NCBI RefSeq assembly: GCF_900162815.1
Contig: NZ_FUGD01000060.1
Coordinates: forward strand, 1-49,773
DNA: 49,773 nucleotides
Source: Psychrobacter pasteurii
Lineage (GTDB): Bacteria > Pseudomonadota > Gammaproteobacteria > Pseudomonadales > Moraxellaceae
Direction: 5' to 3'
Shown: positions 29,121 to 39,431 of the stretch, one piece after another
Layout of the letters: each line of letters opens with the position of its first letter
Position numbering within the stretch: the stretch's first letter is position 1
The notes under the pieces: generated by a model
The model's database searches: none
What the model was told of the DNA's origin: nothing
Seen by the model: only the letters and a program-made list of their open reading frames with translations
Program-made: the position numbers and the translations under genes

Positions 29121-32100
29121 TTGAAAGATTTACTCGATATTATGAAAAGCCCTGCCGACAACGGCAAACGTGAATTTGATAGCATTCAGATTTCATTGGC
29201 TGCTCCTGAGACTATTAAATCATGGTCACATGGCGAAGTAAAAAAACCAGAAACTATTAACTACCGTACTTTCAAGCCTGAGCGTGACGGTCTATTCTGT
29301 GCCAAAATCTTTGGTCCAGTAAAAGACTTTGAGTGTCTATGTGGTAAGTACAAACGCCGTAAATTCCAGGGCGTAATCTGTGAAAAATGTGGCGTAGAAG
29401 TGACCACAGCTAAAGTTCGTCGTGACCGTATGGGTCACATCGACTTAGCTAGCCCAGTGGCTCACATTTGGTTCTTAAAATCATTACCAAGCCGCATCGG
29501 TCTACTACTAGATATGACATTACGTGATATCGAGCGCGTATTGTATTTCGAAAGCTATGTGGTAACCGATCCAGGTATGACTTCACTAGAGAAGTATCAG
29601 CTTCTTGATGATGAAGATTACTATAAAGCTCTAGAAGAGTTCGGTGATGAATTCATCGCTAAAATGGGTGCTGAAGCGGTTCAAGACCTATTAAAAGACA
29701 TCGATATTGATCTTGAGATTGATGATCTACGTGAAGCGATTCCAAATACCGGTTCTGAAACCAAGCTTAAGAAGATGTCTAAGCGTCTAAAATTATTAGA
29801 AGCTTTCCGTGACTCTAATAACAAGCCTGAGTGGATGGTAATGAGCATCTTGCCAGTACTACCACCAGATTTACGTCCTCTAGTACCTCTAGAAGGCGGC
29901 CGCTTTGCAACATCAGATCTAAACGATTTATATCGCCGTGTTATTAACCGTAACAACCGTCTAAAGCGTCTATTAGAGCTTAATGCTCCTGATATCATCG
30001 TACGTAACGAAAAACGTATGCTACAAGAGTCAGTGGATGCGCTATTAGATAACGGTCGTCGTGGTCGTGCTATTACTGGCAGCAACAAGCGTCCATTAAA
30101 ATCGCTTGCTGACATGATTAAAGGTAAGCAAGGTCGTTTCCGTCAAAACTTACTTGGTAAGCGTGTTGACTACTCTGGCCGTTCAGTAATTGTTGTGGGT
30201 CCAACTCTACGTCTACATCAGTGTGGTCTACCTAAGAAAATGGCACTTGAATTATTCAAGCCATTTACTTACTCAAAATTGTTATCACACGGTATGGCGA
30301 CAACCATTAAGCAAGCTAAGAAAATGGTTGAGCGTGAAGAGCCACAAGTTTGGGATATGCTGGCCATGGTTATCCGTGAGCATCCAGTACTACTAAACCG
30401 TGCGCCAACACTTCACAGATTGGGTCTGCAAGCGTTTGAACCTGTACTAATTGAAGGTAAAGCTATCCAGCTTCACCCGCTTGTATGTACCGCGTTTAAC
30501 GCCGACTTCGACGGTGACCAAATGGCAGTACACGTGCCATTGACCTTAGAAGCACAGCTTGAAGCTCGTACCTTAATGATGTCGACCAACAACATCTTGT
30601 CACCAGCTAACGGTGATCCGATTATTGTACCGTCACAAGACGTTGTATTAGGTCTGTACTACATCAGCCGCTCGTCAATTAACGCCAAAGGCGAAGGCAT
30701 GATCTTCGCAACTGTTAACGAAGCGCTGCGTGCGATTGGTTCAAACGACTTACATGTAAACGCTAAGATTAAAGTTCGTGTTACCGAAACCATCATTGAT
30801 GAAGAAGGCAACCGTACTAAGCAGACATCACTACAAGATACTGTAGCCGGTCGTCTATTAATCTGGAATGTTATGCCTAAAGGTATACGTTTTGAAGAGT
30901 GTAACGTTGAGATGACTAAGAAGAACATCTCAAAACTAATGAACTCTTGCTACCGTACTCGTGGTGTGAAAGAAAGTGTTATCTTCGCTGACCAATTGAT
31001 GTACCTAGGTTTCGCTCAAGCGACGCTATCAGGTGTGTCTATCGGTATTGAAGACATGGTTATTCCACCTAAGAAGAAAGAGCTTATCGAAGCGGCTGAC
31101 GCTGAAGTTCGTGAAATCGAACAACAGTTTGAGCATGGTTTCGTAACGGCTGGTGAGCGCTATAACAAAGTTGTCGATATTTGGTCACGTACCAACGATA
31201 AAGTTGCTAAAGCGATGATGGATAACTTATCTACGGATAAAGTTATCAATGCGCAAGGTGAAGAAGAAGAGCAGAAGTCATTCAACTCTATCTTCATCAT
31301 GTCAGACTCTGGTGCTCGTGGTAGTGCGGCTCAGATTCGTCAGTTGGCCGGTATGCGTGGTCTGATGGCTAAGCCAGATGGCTCAATTATTGAAACGCCA
31401 ATTAAAGCTAACTTCCGTGAAGGTCTATCAGTACTTCAGTACTTTATCTCGACTCACGGTGCGCGTAAAGGTCTAGCGGATACCGCACTTAAGACGGCTA
31501 ACTCAGGTTACTTAACCCGTCGTCTAGTAGACGTGGCGCAAGACTTAGTTATCACAGAGAACGATTGTGGTACTGAGAAAGGCGTTCGTATGACACCGCA
31601 CATTCAAGGTGGTGAAATCATCGAGAAGCTAGGTGACCGTGTATTAGGTCGTGTGGTAGCAACAGATGTTGTTAACCGTGAAGATGAGATTATCTTACCA
31701 GCAGGTACCTTGATTGATGAGCAAGGCGTACAGCTAATCGATAACAATGGTGTCGATGAAGTATGGGTACGTTCAGTAATTACTTGTGATGTACCTCATG
31801 GTGTGTGTGCTCAGTGTTATGGTCGTGACTTGGCCCGTGGCCACAAAGTGAACATTGGTGAGTCTGTGGGTGTAATGGCTGCTCAATCAATTGGTGAGCC
31901 AGGTACTCAGTTAACGATGCGTACGTTCCACGTGGGTGGTGCTGCAAGTTCTACTTCAGTTGACAACAGCATCTCAGCACGTAACACAGGTTTCATCCGC
32001 TTCCATAATATGAAAACGGTTGAACACGTTGATGGTCACTTAGTCATCGTTTCTCGTTCTGCTGAAATCGGTATTGCTGATGAAGTAGGTCGTGAGCGTG

Positions 32101-33350
32101 AGCGCTATAAAGTACCATACGGTTCAAGTGTTCTAGTGAAAGACGGTGATGCGGTTGAAAGTGGTCAGGCCATTGCTAAATGGGATCCGCACACTCACCC
32201 AATTATCACAGAATTCGCCGGTAAAGCACGTTTCAGCGATATTATCGATGGCTCAACTGCTACCGTTAAGATTGATGAAGCGACAGGTATGAGCTCGTTT
32301 GAAATCTTGGGTTCAAAAGACCGTCCAAGTAACTCAAAAGACTTACGTCCAGCGATCATTCTAGACACTACTGGCGGTAAAGAAGTGGTTTACTTCCTAC
32401 CTGCTGAGACTATTATCCGTGTTTCTGACGGTGAAGAAGTTACTGCCGGTTCGGTATTAGGCCGCGTACCACAAGCAACTTCTGGTACGAAAGATATTAC
32501 CGGTGGTCTGCCACGTGTTGCTGACTTATTTGAAGCACGTCGTCCGAAAGATCACGCTATCATGGCAGAAATGTCTGGTGTGGTAAGCTTCGGTACTTCG
32601 ACGAAAGGTAAGAACCGCTTCATCATTACCAATGAAGATGGTGAAGTTCATGAAGAGCTGATTCCAAAATGGCGTCAAATCAACGTATTCGAAAACGAAA
32701 CTGTTGCCCGTGGTGAAGTTATTGCAGATGGTCCATTAAATCCGCATGACATCTTACGTCTACAAGGCGAAACGGCACTGGCTAACTACATCGTTGACGA
32801 AGTACAAGAGGTTTACCGCTTGCAGGGCGTTAAGATCAACGATAAGCACATTGAAGTTATTATCCGTCAGATGCTACGTAAAGTAGAAGTTACTGACGCG
32901 GGTGATTCTAACTACTTCAAGGGCGATCAGGTTGAATACGCTGATGTGAAAGCACTGAACGAAAAACTACTTGCTGAAGATAAGTTCCCAGTACAGTTTG
33001 AGCGTCAGCTGCTAGGTATTACTAAAGCCAGCTTGGCGACCGAAAGCTTCATCTCAGCCGCTTCGTTCCAGGAAACTACGCGTGTACTAACTGCTGCTGC
33101 CGTAACCGGTAAAGTGGATGAGTTACGTGGCCTGAAAGAAAACGTGGTTGTGGGTCGTCTGATCCCAGCGGGTACAGGTCTTGCTTACCATGCGGCTCGT
33201 AAGAAAGCCAAAGAAGGTAAGCCTGTGTACGACGTAGAAAGTGCTCTAGATGCTGCGTTTGATTTAGAAGCAAACAGCACAGCTCAAGATTTCAGAAGCT
33301 TCGATGAAGCCTTTGCTCAAGAGCTTAGCCAAGACAAACCAGGTCAGTAA
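29121..33350 (+). CDS. rpoC: DNA-directed RNA polymerase subunit beta'
   Basis: Beta-prime subunit of RNA polymerase, 1409 residues. Zinc-binding cysteines are in [19 protein letters not shown] near the N-terminus; the catalytic magnesium motif is [15 protein letters not shown]. The second zinc site includes [15 protein letters not shown], followed by [20 protein letters not shown]. The start is TTG at 29121 with GGAGAAG 5 bases upstream, giving [11 protein letters not shown], which lines up with the E. coli start (itself a non-ATG codon). The gap from rpoB is 128 bases. Confidence 0.99.
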   Translation: MKDLLDIMKSPADNGKREFDSIQISLAAPETIKSWSHGEVKKPETINYRTFKPERDGLFCAKIFGPVKDFECLCGKYKRRKFQGVICEKCGVEVTTAKVRRDRMGHIDLASPVAHIWFLKSLPSRIGLLLDMTLRDIERVLYFESYVVTDPGMTSLEKYQLLDDEDYYKALEEFGDEFIAKMGAEAVQDLLKDIDIDLEIDDLREAIPNTGSETKLKKMSKRLKLLEAFRDSNNKPEWMVMSILPVLPPDLRPLVPLEGGRFATSDLNDLYRRVINRNNRLKRLLELNAPDIIVRNEKRMLQESVDALLDNGRRGRAITGSNKRPLKSLADMIKGKQGRFRQNLLGKRVDYSGRSVIVVGPTLRLHQCGLPKKMALELFKPFTYSKLLSHGMATTIKQAKKMVEREEPQVWDMLAMVIREHPVLLNRAPTLHRLGLQAFEPVLIEGKAIQLHPLVCTAFNADFDGDQMAVHVPLTLEAQLEARTLMMSTNNILSPANGDPIIVPSQDVVLGLYYISRSSINAKGEGMIFATVNEALRAIGSNDLHVNAKIKVRVTETIIDEEGNRTKQTSLQDTVAGRLLIWNVMPKGIRFEECNVEMTKKNISKLMNSCYRTRGVKESVIFADQLMYLGFAQATLSGVSIGIEDMVIPPKKKELIEAADAEVREIEQQFEHGFVTAGERYNKVVDIWSRTNDKVAKAMMDNLSTDKVINAQGEEEEQKSFNSIFIMSDSGARGSAAQIRQLAGMRGLMAKPDGSIIETPIKANFREGLSVLQYFISTHGARKGLADTALKTANSGYLTRRLVDVAQDLVITENDCGTEKGVRMTPHIQGGEIIEKLGDRVLGRVVATDVVNREDEIILPAGTLIDEQGVQLIDNNGVDEVWVRSVITCDVPHGVCAQCYGRDLARGHKVNIGESVGVMAAQSIGEPGTQLTMRTFHVGGAASSTSVDNSISARNTGFIRFHNMKTVEHVDGHLVIVSRSAEIGIADEVGRERERYKVPYGSSVLVKDGDAVESGQAIAKWDPHTHPIITEFAGKARFSDIIDGSTATVKIDEATGMSSFEILGSKDRPSNSKDLRPAIILDTTGGKEVVYFLPAETIIRVSDGEEVTAGSVLGRVPQATSGTKDITGGLPRVADLFEARRPKDHAIMAEMSGVVSFGTSTKGKNRFIITNEDGEVHEELIPKWRQINVFENETVARGEVIADGPLNPHDILRLQGETALANYIVDEVQEVYRLQGVKINDKHIEVIIRQMLRKVEVTDAGDSNYFKGDQVEYADVKALNEKLLAEDKFPVQFERQLLGITKASLATESFISAASFQETTRVLTAAAVTGKVDELRGLKENVVVGRLIPAGTGLAYHAARKKAKEGKPVYDVESALDAAFDLEANSTAQDFRSFDEAFAQELSQDKPGQ

Positions 33351-33396
33351 GCATTAATTACTCACTTGAGTAAAAAATAAAATTAATCGTTATAAA

Positions 33397-33426
33397 AAAA
33401 TCCGGCATTCGTGCCGGATTTTTTTA
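33397..33426 (+). terminator. Intrinsic terminator after rpoC
   Basis: AATCCGGCA (33399-33407), stable TTCG tetraloop, TGCCGGATT (33412-33420), followed by T5. The strongest terminator in the window and the end of the translation/transcription block. Confidence 0.95.
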
Positions 33427-33721
33427 TGCAAATAAATAGTGAAATATCAGTTGCTTATTAAGAAATAAGCTTGTTTTTAAATAAAAAATTAAGCTTATAT
33501 TGCCAAAAGGTCAGTTGGTAAAACAGGAAATGAACTTGATTCGGTCTTAATAAGCCTTTATAACTATAAGAAGCGCAGTTAAGTAACTAAATTAACCAAA
33601 TATACTATTTGTTTAACTTCTCTGTATTATATGAATAGTAAACTACTGCATTTATTTATTAACAAATCAATAATGACACAAAAATAGTATTATTTATTTT
33701 GATTAAATTTTTGAGGCGATC
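33427..33721. other. AT-rich spacer before the secreted-protein gene
   Basis: About 295 bases with no supportable gene. A TATTAT at 33625-33630 might be a -10, but no good -35 was found. Confidence 0.3.
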
Positions 33722-34444
33722 ATGAGAAAGCTTATTCTATTAATATCTGCCTTGTTTTCAGCAGGGACGATGAGTAATGCGTATGCTGAAAATAAAACGC
33801 CAGACTGTGATAGTTTAAATATCATGTTAATGTCTATGCAAGAGGAGTTGGATATTAATGCCAACTGGCGTACAGCAGGCTCATCACCTCAGAAATTTAA
33901 GACGGTAAGTGTCGGCGACTCTAGTAAATCAGCGGATCCTAGTTTTGATATCAACTGCCCTAATTTAAAAGCCAGTTATGATGGCAAAGTACTGAAGATG
34001 AAGGCAGACAGTTATAAAGGGATTACGGATCATCTGTATAAGCAGTTGAATCGTGGTGTGGATTTATACAATTATCGTTGGTATAGCGATCCAAAAATAA
34101 AGACCGATTTTAAAGTAGATAAGTATAGCTTTGACTTAGAAAGATTATTGCTTACCGATGGTTATATTAAAATGCCAGAGGGGAGCAGTATTAGCAACAA
34201 GCAGTCTTTTATTCCCACTACGGCGGTTATCAGTTATAGAGTTAATGGCGGCGCGTTAAAGCCATTATTGGTTAATAAAAGTGTTACCAAATACTCTTCA
34301 GACTTTAAAACAGCCAAAACCATCGATATTTACCACAAAAATTCAGATATGAGTCGAAGAGGTTTTGGGGTAGAAAGAATCTTTATTGATAAAGAAAACG
34401 GCGTGTTGGAAATTTATAAAGAACACGTTTTCCCGCCCAAATAG
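33722..34444 (+). CDS. Secreted protein of unknown function
   Basis: 240 residues, not recognised. A classical signal peptide MRKLILLISALFSAGTMSNAYA is predicted, with cleavage before ENKTPDC. The mature protein has cysteines in TPDCDSLN and DINCPNLK that could form one disulfide; the rest is Tyr/Lys/Asp rich with alternating beta-like stretches and no membrane segment. A ribosome site GAGGCGATC immediately precedes the ATG. Monocistronic with a terminator. A periplasmic or outer-surface role is likely; function cannot be named. Confidence 0.75.
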   Translation: MRKLILLISALFSAGTMSNAYAENKTPDCDSLNIMLMSMQEELDINANWRTAGSSPQKFKTVSVGDSSKSADPSFDINCPNLKASYDGKVLKMKADSYKGITDHLYKQLNRGVDLYNYRWYSDPKIKTDFKVDKYSFDLERLLLTDGYIKMPEGSSISNKQSFIPTTAVISYRVNGGALKPLLVNKSVTKYSSDFKTAKTIDIYHKNSDMSRRGFGVERIFIDKENGVLEIYKEHVFPPK

Positions 34445-34480
34445 ATTTTTTAAGATTTTAGTGCTTGTGTCAAATTATAG

Positions 34481-34511
34481 AAAGCCTGCTGATATTGAGC
34501 AGGTTTTTTTG
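34481..34511 (+). terminator. Intrinsic terminator after the secreted-protein gene
   Basis: AAAGCCTGCT (34481-34490) pairs with AGCAGGTTTT (34498-34507) with one wobble, followed by further T residues. Confidence 0.8.
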
Positions 34512-34592
34512 TTTTTAGCGAGGATGAGTGGCATATAAATAACTTATTTATGGTACATTTATCTTTTATATAAGTAGGGTGTGAGAGTAAAA

Positions 34593-35102
34593 ATGGCAGA
34601 CAAAGGTAGAGTGGCCCGTTATCAAGCAGACCGTACCAATCAGAAATTTTATTTTTGTAGAGTCGCGTGTAAGCAAGCCGGGGAGACGGCAGATAAACAG
34701 CTGTACCAAGCACATTGTGAAACGGCTATTTTTCATCTGCAAGGGGCGTTGTGGGCGTTTTTACAAGAATTGGCGCATTTTTATAATCTAGATACCAGCC
34801 AGCCCAGTATTGATTACATCGAGACTGCCTTAGAGAAAAAAACGCTAATTTCACCAGAGCTACAGCGAATTAAAATCTCCTTAGAGTCTGGGGTATTGGC
34901 CAATATCAGTAAGGCTTATCAGCGCTGTCAGTACGCACCTGCTCCAGATAGTAACGGTATTGAAACCTCAAGCCATGACTTAATTGTCAATGTGGTGACG
35001 CTGTCTAATCAGTGGTTGCCTGATGAGCAGACCATTCGAGATTGGCGTACCGAGTTTATGGCTCTGGTAGATGAGATGCGCGGTGGTATGGTTGAGTATT
35101 AG
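34593..35102 (+). CDS. DUF6586 family protein
   Basis: Helical cytoplasmic protein of 169 residues, starting MADKGRVARYQADRTNQK. The pattern RTNQKFYFCR, then AHCETAIFHLQGALWAFLQELA matches the DUF6586 family known from Pseudomonas and Moraxellaceae; function unknown. No signal peptide or motif for catalysis. The start is the ATG at 34593; an in-frame GTG at 34581 would add four residues. Followed by a bidirectional terminator. Confidence 0.75.
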   Translation: MADKGRVARYQADRTNQKFYFCRVACKQAGETADKQLYQAHCETAIFHLQGALWAFLQELAHFYNLDTSQPSIDYIETALEKKTLISPELQRIKISLESGVLANISKAYQRCQYAPAPDSNGIETSSHDLIVNVVTLSNQWLPDEQTIRDWRTEFMALVDEMRGGMVEY

Positions 35103-35130
35103 CCCTATTAGAGGTTCTGTTATAGACTAT

Positions 35131-35167
35131 AAAAAAAGGCACTACTGGTAACAGCGGTGCCTTTTTG
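35131..35167. terminator. Bidirectional terminator between convergent genes
   Basis: AAAAAGGCAC (about 35133-35142) pairs with GTGCCTTTTT (35157-35166), with flanking A and T runs serving both strands. Confidence 0.85.
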
Positions 35168-35212
35168 ATTGAGCTTGATTAAGCCACTAAGCCATGAGAG
35201 GGTAGATTGAGT

Positions 35213-35905
35213 TTATTTGGCTCTACCTTCACGGCGCTGTTTTAGCTCAGATTTTGGAATCCAGGCCCAAGTCATTTCTACAGTAATCGGATCTCGATCG
35301 CTATCTGAATTACGGTCCTCGATAACACAAGGGATTATCATCTCACCTTTAGGAGTGTCTAGGATATATTGACGCTGCTCGTCACTTAATGTTGCTATGG
35401 CGGCCATCTGTCCTTTTTTAATCGGACGATAGAAGTTCACTTCATAAGACTTAACCAACAAGATTCTATCTGAAGGTAGGTTAATACCCAAAATAAAACC
35501 AGTGGCGGTCTCGGCCAATAAAGTCACTGCCACAGCATGTACCGAACCAATGTGGTTTTGCACTGCTTTTTTATTTTCTAAGCTAACCACCAGTTTATTT
35601 GGCGTCACTTCTTCGTAAACAATGCCAGTGGTGCCGACATAAGGTACAATCTTACTAAAGGTTTTGGTCAGTACAAAAGATTGAGTCGACTTAGGCAGCA
35701 ATTGCACGGCATTCAAGATTTTGGTAAAAGGATTACTAATCTGTTCGGAGTTGTCGCCATCAGCAGCGCCTTGATTGGCTCCATCATTTTTTGATTGACT
35801 TGCTGGAAAAGGTAGATTTAGTTGAGCGGCTATTGTGGCTGCTTTTTCAACCGTGGCTTTTTTTGTCGAAGATACTTGCTGTATAAGGTTTGATAACTGG
35901 CTCAT
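35213..35905 (-). CDS. DUF4442 domain protein, hotdog-fold thioesterase-like
   Basis: 230 residues. An N-terminal helical, Ala/Ser/Asn-rich stretch of about 70 residues leads into a hotdog-like domain with NHIGSVHAVAVTLLAETATGF and VKSYEVNFYRPIKKGQMAA, which matches DUF4442 and PaaI-like thioesterase relatives. The general acid of true thioesterases is not clearly assigned, so catalysis is uncertain. The ATG at 35905 has AAAGGA 7 bases upstream. The frame stays open for 45 more codons upstream, but that segment is hydrophobic and not family-like. Confidence 0.75.
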   Translation of the reverse strand: MSQLSNLIQQVSSTKKATVEKAATIAAQLNLPFPASQSKNDGANQGAADGDNSEQISNPFTKILNAVQLLPKSTQSFVLTKTFSKIVPYVGTTGIVYEEVTPNKLVVSLENKKAVQNHIGSVHAVAVTLLAETATGFILGINLPSDRILLVKSYEVNFYRPIKKGQMAAIATLSDEQRQYILDTPKGEMIIPCVIEDRNSDSDRDPITVEMTWAWIPKSELKQRREGRAK

Positions 35906-36057
35906 AACGCGTCCTTTCATAGTTAGAGGGGAATAATGAGATTGAATAAGAGTGGATGCAGTATAGCAAAACCATAAACCAATAAGAGATGATACAGCGG
36001 TCACAAAAAGGGGTTGCTGATTGCAAATAAACCCTATCACTAATACTTTAAAAATGC

Positions 36058-36123
36058 GAAGAGATACTTTTAATCAAGAGAAGAGATACTTTTAACTAAG
36101 AGAAGATATACTTTGAACCAAGA
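36058..36123 (+). repeat. Three tandem 22-bp repeats at the start of the McrB-like gene
   Basis: Units at 36058-36079, 36080-36101 and 36102-36123 each begin GAAGA and end CAAGA or TAAGA. The first two differ at two positions; the third differs from the first at three. Each holds a GATACT or TATACT hexamer and the third carries the candidate TTG start at 36113. Array length could therefore change promoter or ribosome-site spacing. Confidence 0.85.
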
Positions 36124-37558
36124 TTTGAAATCCGATTTAATGCCCATGCCGACTGAGCCTACCAATATCATTTTTACTGGTGTGGCGGGCACAGGGAAGA
36201 CTCATAGGTTGCTTGAGTTACAAAAGCAATATGATGAGTCTATTGATGCTTCTTGGGAGACCTGGCGGATACAGCAGGTCAGTCATTACGGCTGGTGTGA
36301 GGTGGTGTGTGCGGTACTTCTTCTAGAAGATAGATTGATGACGGTACCTGAGATGATGCGTCATCCGTTAGTTCTGGATAAATCAGCGGCCAATAAACGC
36401 AATGAAAACATTAATCAGACCTTATGGGTTCAGCTGAACAAACATGCTCATCCAGAATCCGTCACAGTAAATACCAGTCAGCGCTCTGCCAATTCGTATT
36501 TTGACAAAACACCAACCAGTCAGTGGTTCTTATTGGACGAAATGAAGCAGATGCTACGCAGTCAGTTGTCTGAGCTATTATCGCTGTATGATGGGCAAGG
36601 TAAACAGCATGACAGCCAAGAGTTTGTAGTGAGTCGAAGCTGTCTGGTGAGCTTTCATCAGTCTTATGGCTATGATGAGTTTGTTGAGGGTATCCGCCCT
36701 CGGATTAACCCGCAAACCGGTCAGATGCAGTACGAGATACAGCAAGGGGCTTTTTTGGAGCTTTGTGCTAAGGCCAGCAATGACCCCAATCACCGTTATG
36801 CAATGCTGATTGATGAGATTAATAGGGCCAATACCTCACAAGTATTTGGTGAGCTTATGAGCGTTATAGAGCCGAGCAAGCGAGCAGGGGGAGCAACCCC
36901 TATGGCAGTGCGTTTGGCTTACTCAGGGCGTCAATTCATTGTGCCTAGCAACGTTGACATCTATGCCACCATGAATACTCAAGATAGATCCTTAGCGACG
37001 CTAGACACGGCCTTTAGAAGACGCTTTGAGTTTGTCACTTGTTATCCTGACAGTTCGCTTTTAACACAGGTCGAGGATAAGGCAGCAGACAGCGTTAACT
37101 TAGCGGCTTTGATGCAAGCTTTAAATCAGCGGTTATTTGCTTTGTTTGGGGCTGAAGCTCAGCTAGGTCAGTCTTATTTTATGGGTATTAATGAGATATC
37201 TGAGCTTGCCAAACGCTTATATCGCCAGATTATTCCGCAAATCATTGAATATATAAAGCTCAGCGCTGTGCCGGCGCAAATCCCTGGGCTATTGGCACAG
37301 GTGCTATATGGTGAATTGGCCTTAAATGATGGCTTAACTTCAAATAATTCGCTTAGTTTGCTGCAAACGAATGTCGCAAGTAATAGGCAAGAATCGCAGT
37401 GGTCACCGGCTATACAAGGTCAGGCTTCTGCCCCAATTGGCCTAAACCCTGACTTCATTGCTGCTGCAACAGTAGGAAGTATGGAGGCAGAAAACTTGTA
37501 TTTAACAGCCAAACCTTACCAGCTGCTATATACCCGTTATCTTTCTGCCCAGGAGTAA
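36113..37558 (+). CDS. mcrB: McrB-like AAA+ NTPase of a McrBC-type restriction system
   Basis: Motor subunit of a modification-dependent (type IV) restriction system; McrB proteins form GTP-hydrolysing rings that drive the McrC nuclease. 481 residues. Walker A GVAGTGKT (23-30), family motif SFHQSYGYDEFVEGIRPR (180-197), Walker B MLIDEINRA (231-239) and sensor/arginine-finger region ATMNTQDRSLATLDTAFRR (285-303). There is no N-terminal modified-DNA-binding domain before Walker A. Instead about 150 residues lie between Walker A and FHQSY, including a winged-helix-like segment (about 60-140). Start is TTG at 36113 or ATG at 36140; the former lies in tandem repeats. Substrate modification is unknown. 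Confidence 0.88.
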   Translation: MNQDLKSDLMPMPTEPTNIIFTGVAGTGKTHRLLELQKQYDESIDASWETWRIQQVSHYGWCEVVCAVLLLEDRLMTVPEMMRHPLVLDKSAANKRNENINQTLWVQLNKHAHPESVTVNTSQRSANSYFDKTPTSQWFLLDEMKQMLRSQLSELLSLYDGQGKQHDSQEFVVSRSCLVSFHQSYGYDEFVEGIRPRINPQTGQMQYEIQQGAFLELCAKASNDPNHRYAMLIDEINRANTSQVFGELMSVIEPSKRAGGATPMAVRLAYSGRQFIVPSNVDIYATMNTQDRSLATLDTAFRRRFEFVTCYPDSSLLTQVEDKAADSVNLAALMQALNQRLFALFGAEAQLGQSYFMGINEISELAKRLYRQIIPQIIEYIKLSAVPAQIPGLLAQVLYGELALNDGLTSNNSLSLLQTNVASNRQESQWSPAIQGQASAPIGLNPDFIAAATVGSMEAENLYLTAKPYQLLYTRYLSAQE

Positions 37559-37564
37559 GTTTCT

Positions 37565-39079
37565 TTGTATTCTGGCTTAGCTGTGCAAAATACTGATAGA
37601 CAGAGGCTACTTCACCTCAGTGATAGTAATGGGGTGGTTAGCTGCTTTGAGCATCAGCGTCTGAGTCGAGAAGACTTTGCACATGCTGCAGACTTTGAGT
37701 ATTTGATTGAGCAAGAGTTGCCTTGTTTTAGCATAGAAGTTAAGCGAGGCCAGCTCAGCTTGGTGATCAGTCATTATTTGGCAAAAATAATTTTGCCCAG
37801 TGGCTTAACTCTAGAGATATTACCAAAGATTAGTCTGGATGAAGCTAGTAACGCGAAAAGTAATTCCTTAAAATCACAACCTGAACTGGCTAAACGGCAG
37901 GCAGATATAGTTCATGCTCGGCAGTGGGTGACTGTCATGCTTGAAGATATCAGTACAGATAATTTAGCAAAGCAGATAACAGCGCTAAACCTAGCAGCTA
38001 AAGCTGATTTTTCTATCCCCTCTTATCCCAATATACCGTTTCAATTGGCAAGCACATCACTATCGCTAGATAAGCCTTGGTATGAAGGCTTGCTGGCAAC
38101 AATCCGTGAAGCGCTGCAACAAGCGGCAATGATTTTGCCCAATCGTTATCAGACTCAAGTAAATAACCAACCTAAAGCGCAAGGTAAGATTAATCTTGCT
38201 GCTCAGCTAAAAAACAATTGGCATCGTCCGCATTATTTATACACTGAGCAGGCTGTATTTGAGACAGACCAAGTCTTGGCCCAGTTTTTGGCTACGGCTT
38301 GGCAACAGTTGCAGAAACTGTCTTCACAGCCGACACTCAATGAGACAAGCTTTGATCAGAAGTTGCCCAGTAGTTTGCAGGGAGTTATGGCTTTACCTCC
38401 TCAAAGCTGGGCGCCCACTTACCAACAGCTGAGAAATAACGCAGCCATTTGGCGCAGCCAGTTTGGAGTCCTGCAAGCACAGACCGTGACTCAGGCCATA
38501 GAGTGGGGGTGGTGGTTATTGACCCAAGGCGGGGCAGGCGAGTCGATATACAGCACTGACAATCCATCAGCGGCAGAGTTACCTATTGCAGCGTTAATGA
38601 TAAATATGAACCATGCGTTTGAGCGGTGGGTGCTAGGCAAGCTACAGAATTGGGTCGCTCAAAATTTAGCAAATAGCCAACTTATCATACAGCCCAGCTT
38701 TGATTGGTTATATTTAAAACCTACCGCCTCTAACTTAGACCCAAACATAAAGGTTATCCAAAAACTGATCCCTGATGCTTGTATAGTGACCAAAGATGGC
38801 GCAATTAGTCATGTGTTAGACATCAAATACAAAGCACTTTCTCAAGCGAATCAAGTAAGTGGGGCGGATTGGCAGCAGCTTTATAGCTATAAACAGCACT
38901 TAAAATGTCAAAATGCCTGGTTAATTTATCCAAAAGCAAAAAATTTTACACAAAGGCTTGACGTTTATGACAATTTCAACGAGAATAGGCACTCAAATCA
39001 GGAAGGCAATGTTCTAAAGGGTGTTACACAAATGAGTGTGATTCCATTTGATCCCCAACAGGGTTTGCTACTGATTTGA
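37565..39079 (+). CDS. mcrC: McrC-like PD-(D/E)xK nuclease subunit
   Basis: Endonuclease partner of the McrB ring, 504 residues. The N-terminal part should contact McrB; the C-terminal nuclease core reads IPDACIVTKDG then HVLDIKYKAL, giving D404, D419 and K421, the PD-DxK catalytic set. The start is TTG at 37565, with AGGAG 10 bases upstream overlapping the end of mcrB (the mcrB stop is inside GGAGTAA), so translation is coupled. The long mid-region and insertion around 80-110 are Ser/Asn rich. The nuclease motif is intact, so the system is probably functional. Confidence 0.88.
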   Translation: MYSGLAVQNTDRQRLLHLSDSNGVVSCFEHQRLSREDFAHAADFEYLIEQELPCFSIEVKRGQLSLVISHYLAKIILPSGLTLEILPKISLDEASNAKSNSLKSQPELAKRQADIVHARQWVTVMLEDISTDNLAKQITALNLAAKADFSIPSYPNIPFQLASTSLSLDKPWYEGLLATIREALQQAAMILPNRYQTQVNNQPKAQGKINLAAQLKNNWHRPHYLYTEQAVFETDQVLAQFLATAWQQLQKLSSQPTLNETSFDQKLPSSLQGVMALPPQSWAPTYQQLRNNAAIWRSQFGVLQAQTVTQAIEWGWWLLTQGGAGESIYSTDNPSAAELPIAALMINMNHAFERWVLGKLQNWVAQNLANSQLIIQPSFDWLYLKPTASNLDPNIKVIQKLIPDACIVTKDGAISHVLDIKYKALSQANQVSGADWQQLYSYKQHLKCQNAWLIYPKAKNFTQRLDVYDNFNENRHSNQEGNVLKGVTQMSVIPFDPQQGLLLI

Positions 39080-39128
39080 GGGTTCTATAATAGATTCAAC
39101 ATTTTTTGAAAATAATTTAAAAAAAGTG

Positions 39129-39157
39129 TTGACAAGATTCAAGTTAAGTCCTATTAT
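39129..39157 (+). promoter_or_regulatory. Strong promoter of tRNA-Pro
   Basis: Perfect -35 TTGACA (39129-39134), 17-bp spacer, -10 TATTAT (39152-39157), then GC-containing GCACCTCG, typical of stable-RNA promoters under growth-rate control. Confidence 0.85.
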
Positions 39158-39236
39158 ATGCACCTCGATAGCGATGACACAGATGATTAAGTTAATTATT
39201 GAGTTATCAAAATCGTAAAAAAGAAAAGTAAGATAT

Positions 39237-39313
<77 letters not shown>

Positions 39314-39324
39314 CTTTTTACTAG

Positions 39325-39344
39325 AGCCTTACAGGCTTTTTTTT
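39325..39344 (+). terminator. Intrinsic terminator after tRNA-Pro
   Basis: AGCCT (39325-39329), loop TAC, AGGCT (39333-39337), then T7. Confidence 0.75.
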
Positions 39345-39364
39345 ATGCTTTAAATACGACATTT

Positions 39365-39393
39365 GTTGATTATTACTCTATATGTGTTTTAAT
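39365..39393 (+). promoter_or_regulatory. Candidate promoter of tRNA-Arg and tRNA-His
   Basis: -35 TTGATT (39365-39370), 17-bp spacer, -10 TTTAAT (39388-39393). Explains how the two tRNAs beyond the tRNA-Pro terminator are made. Confidence 0.45.
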
Positions 39394-39431
39394 AGCAGTG
39401 TAGTTCAATAACAACGATGTTAGCACTATGA

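Noticed and set aside
35906..36040. 45-codon extension of the DUF4442 gene
   Set aside because: No family match; the ATG at 35905 has AAAGGA at the right distance.
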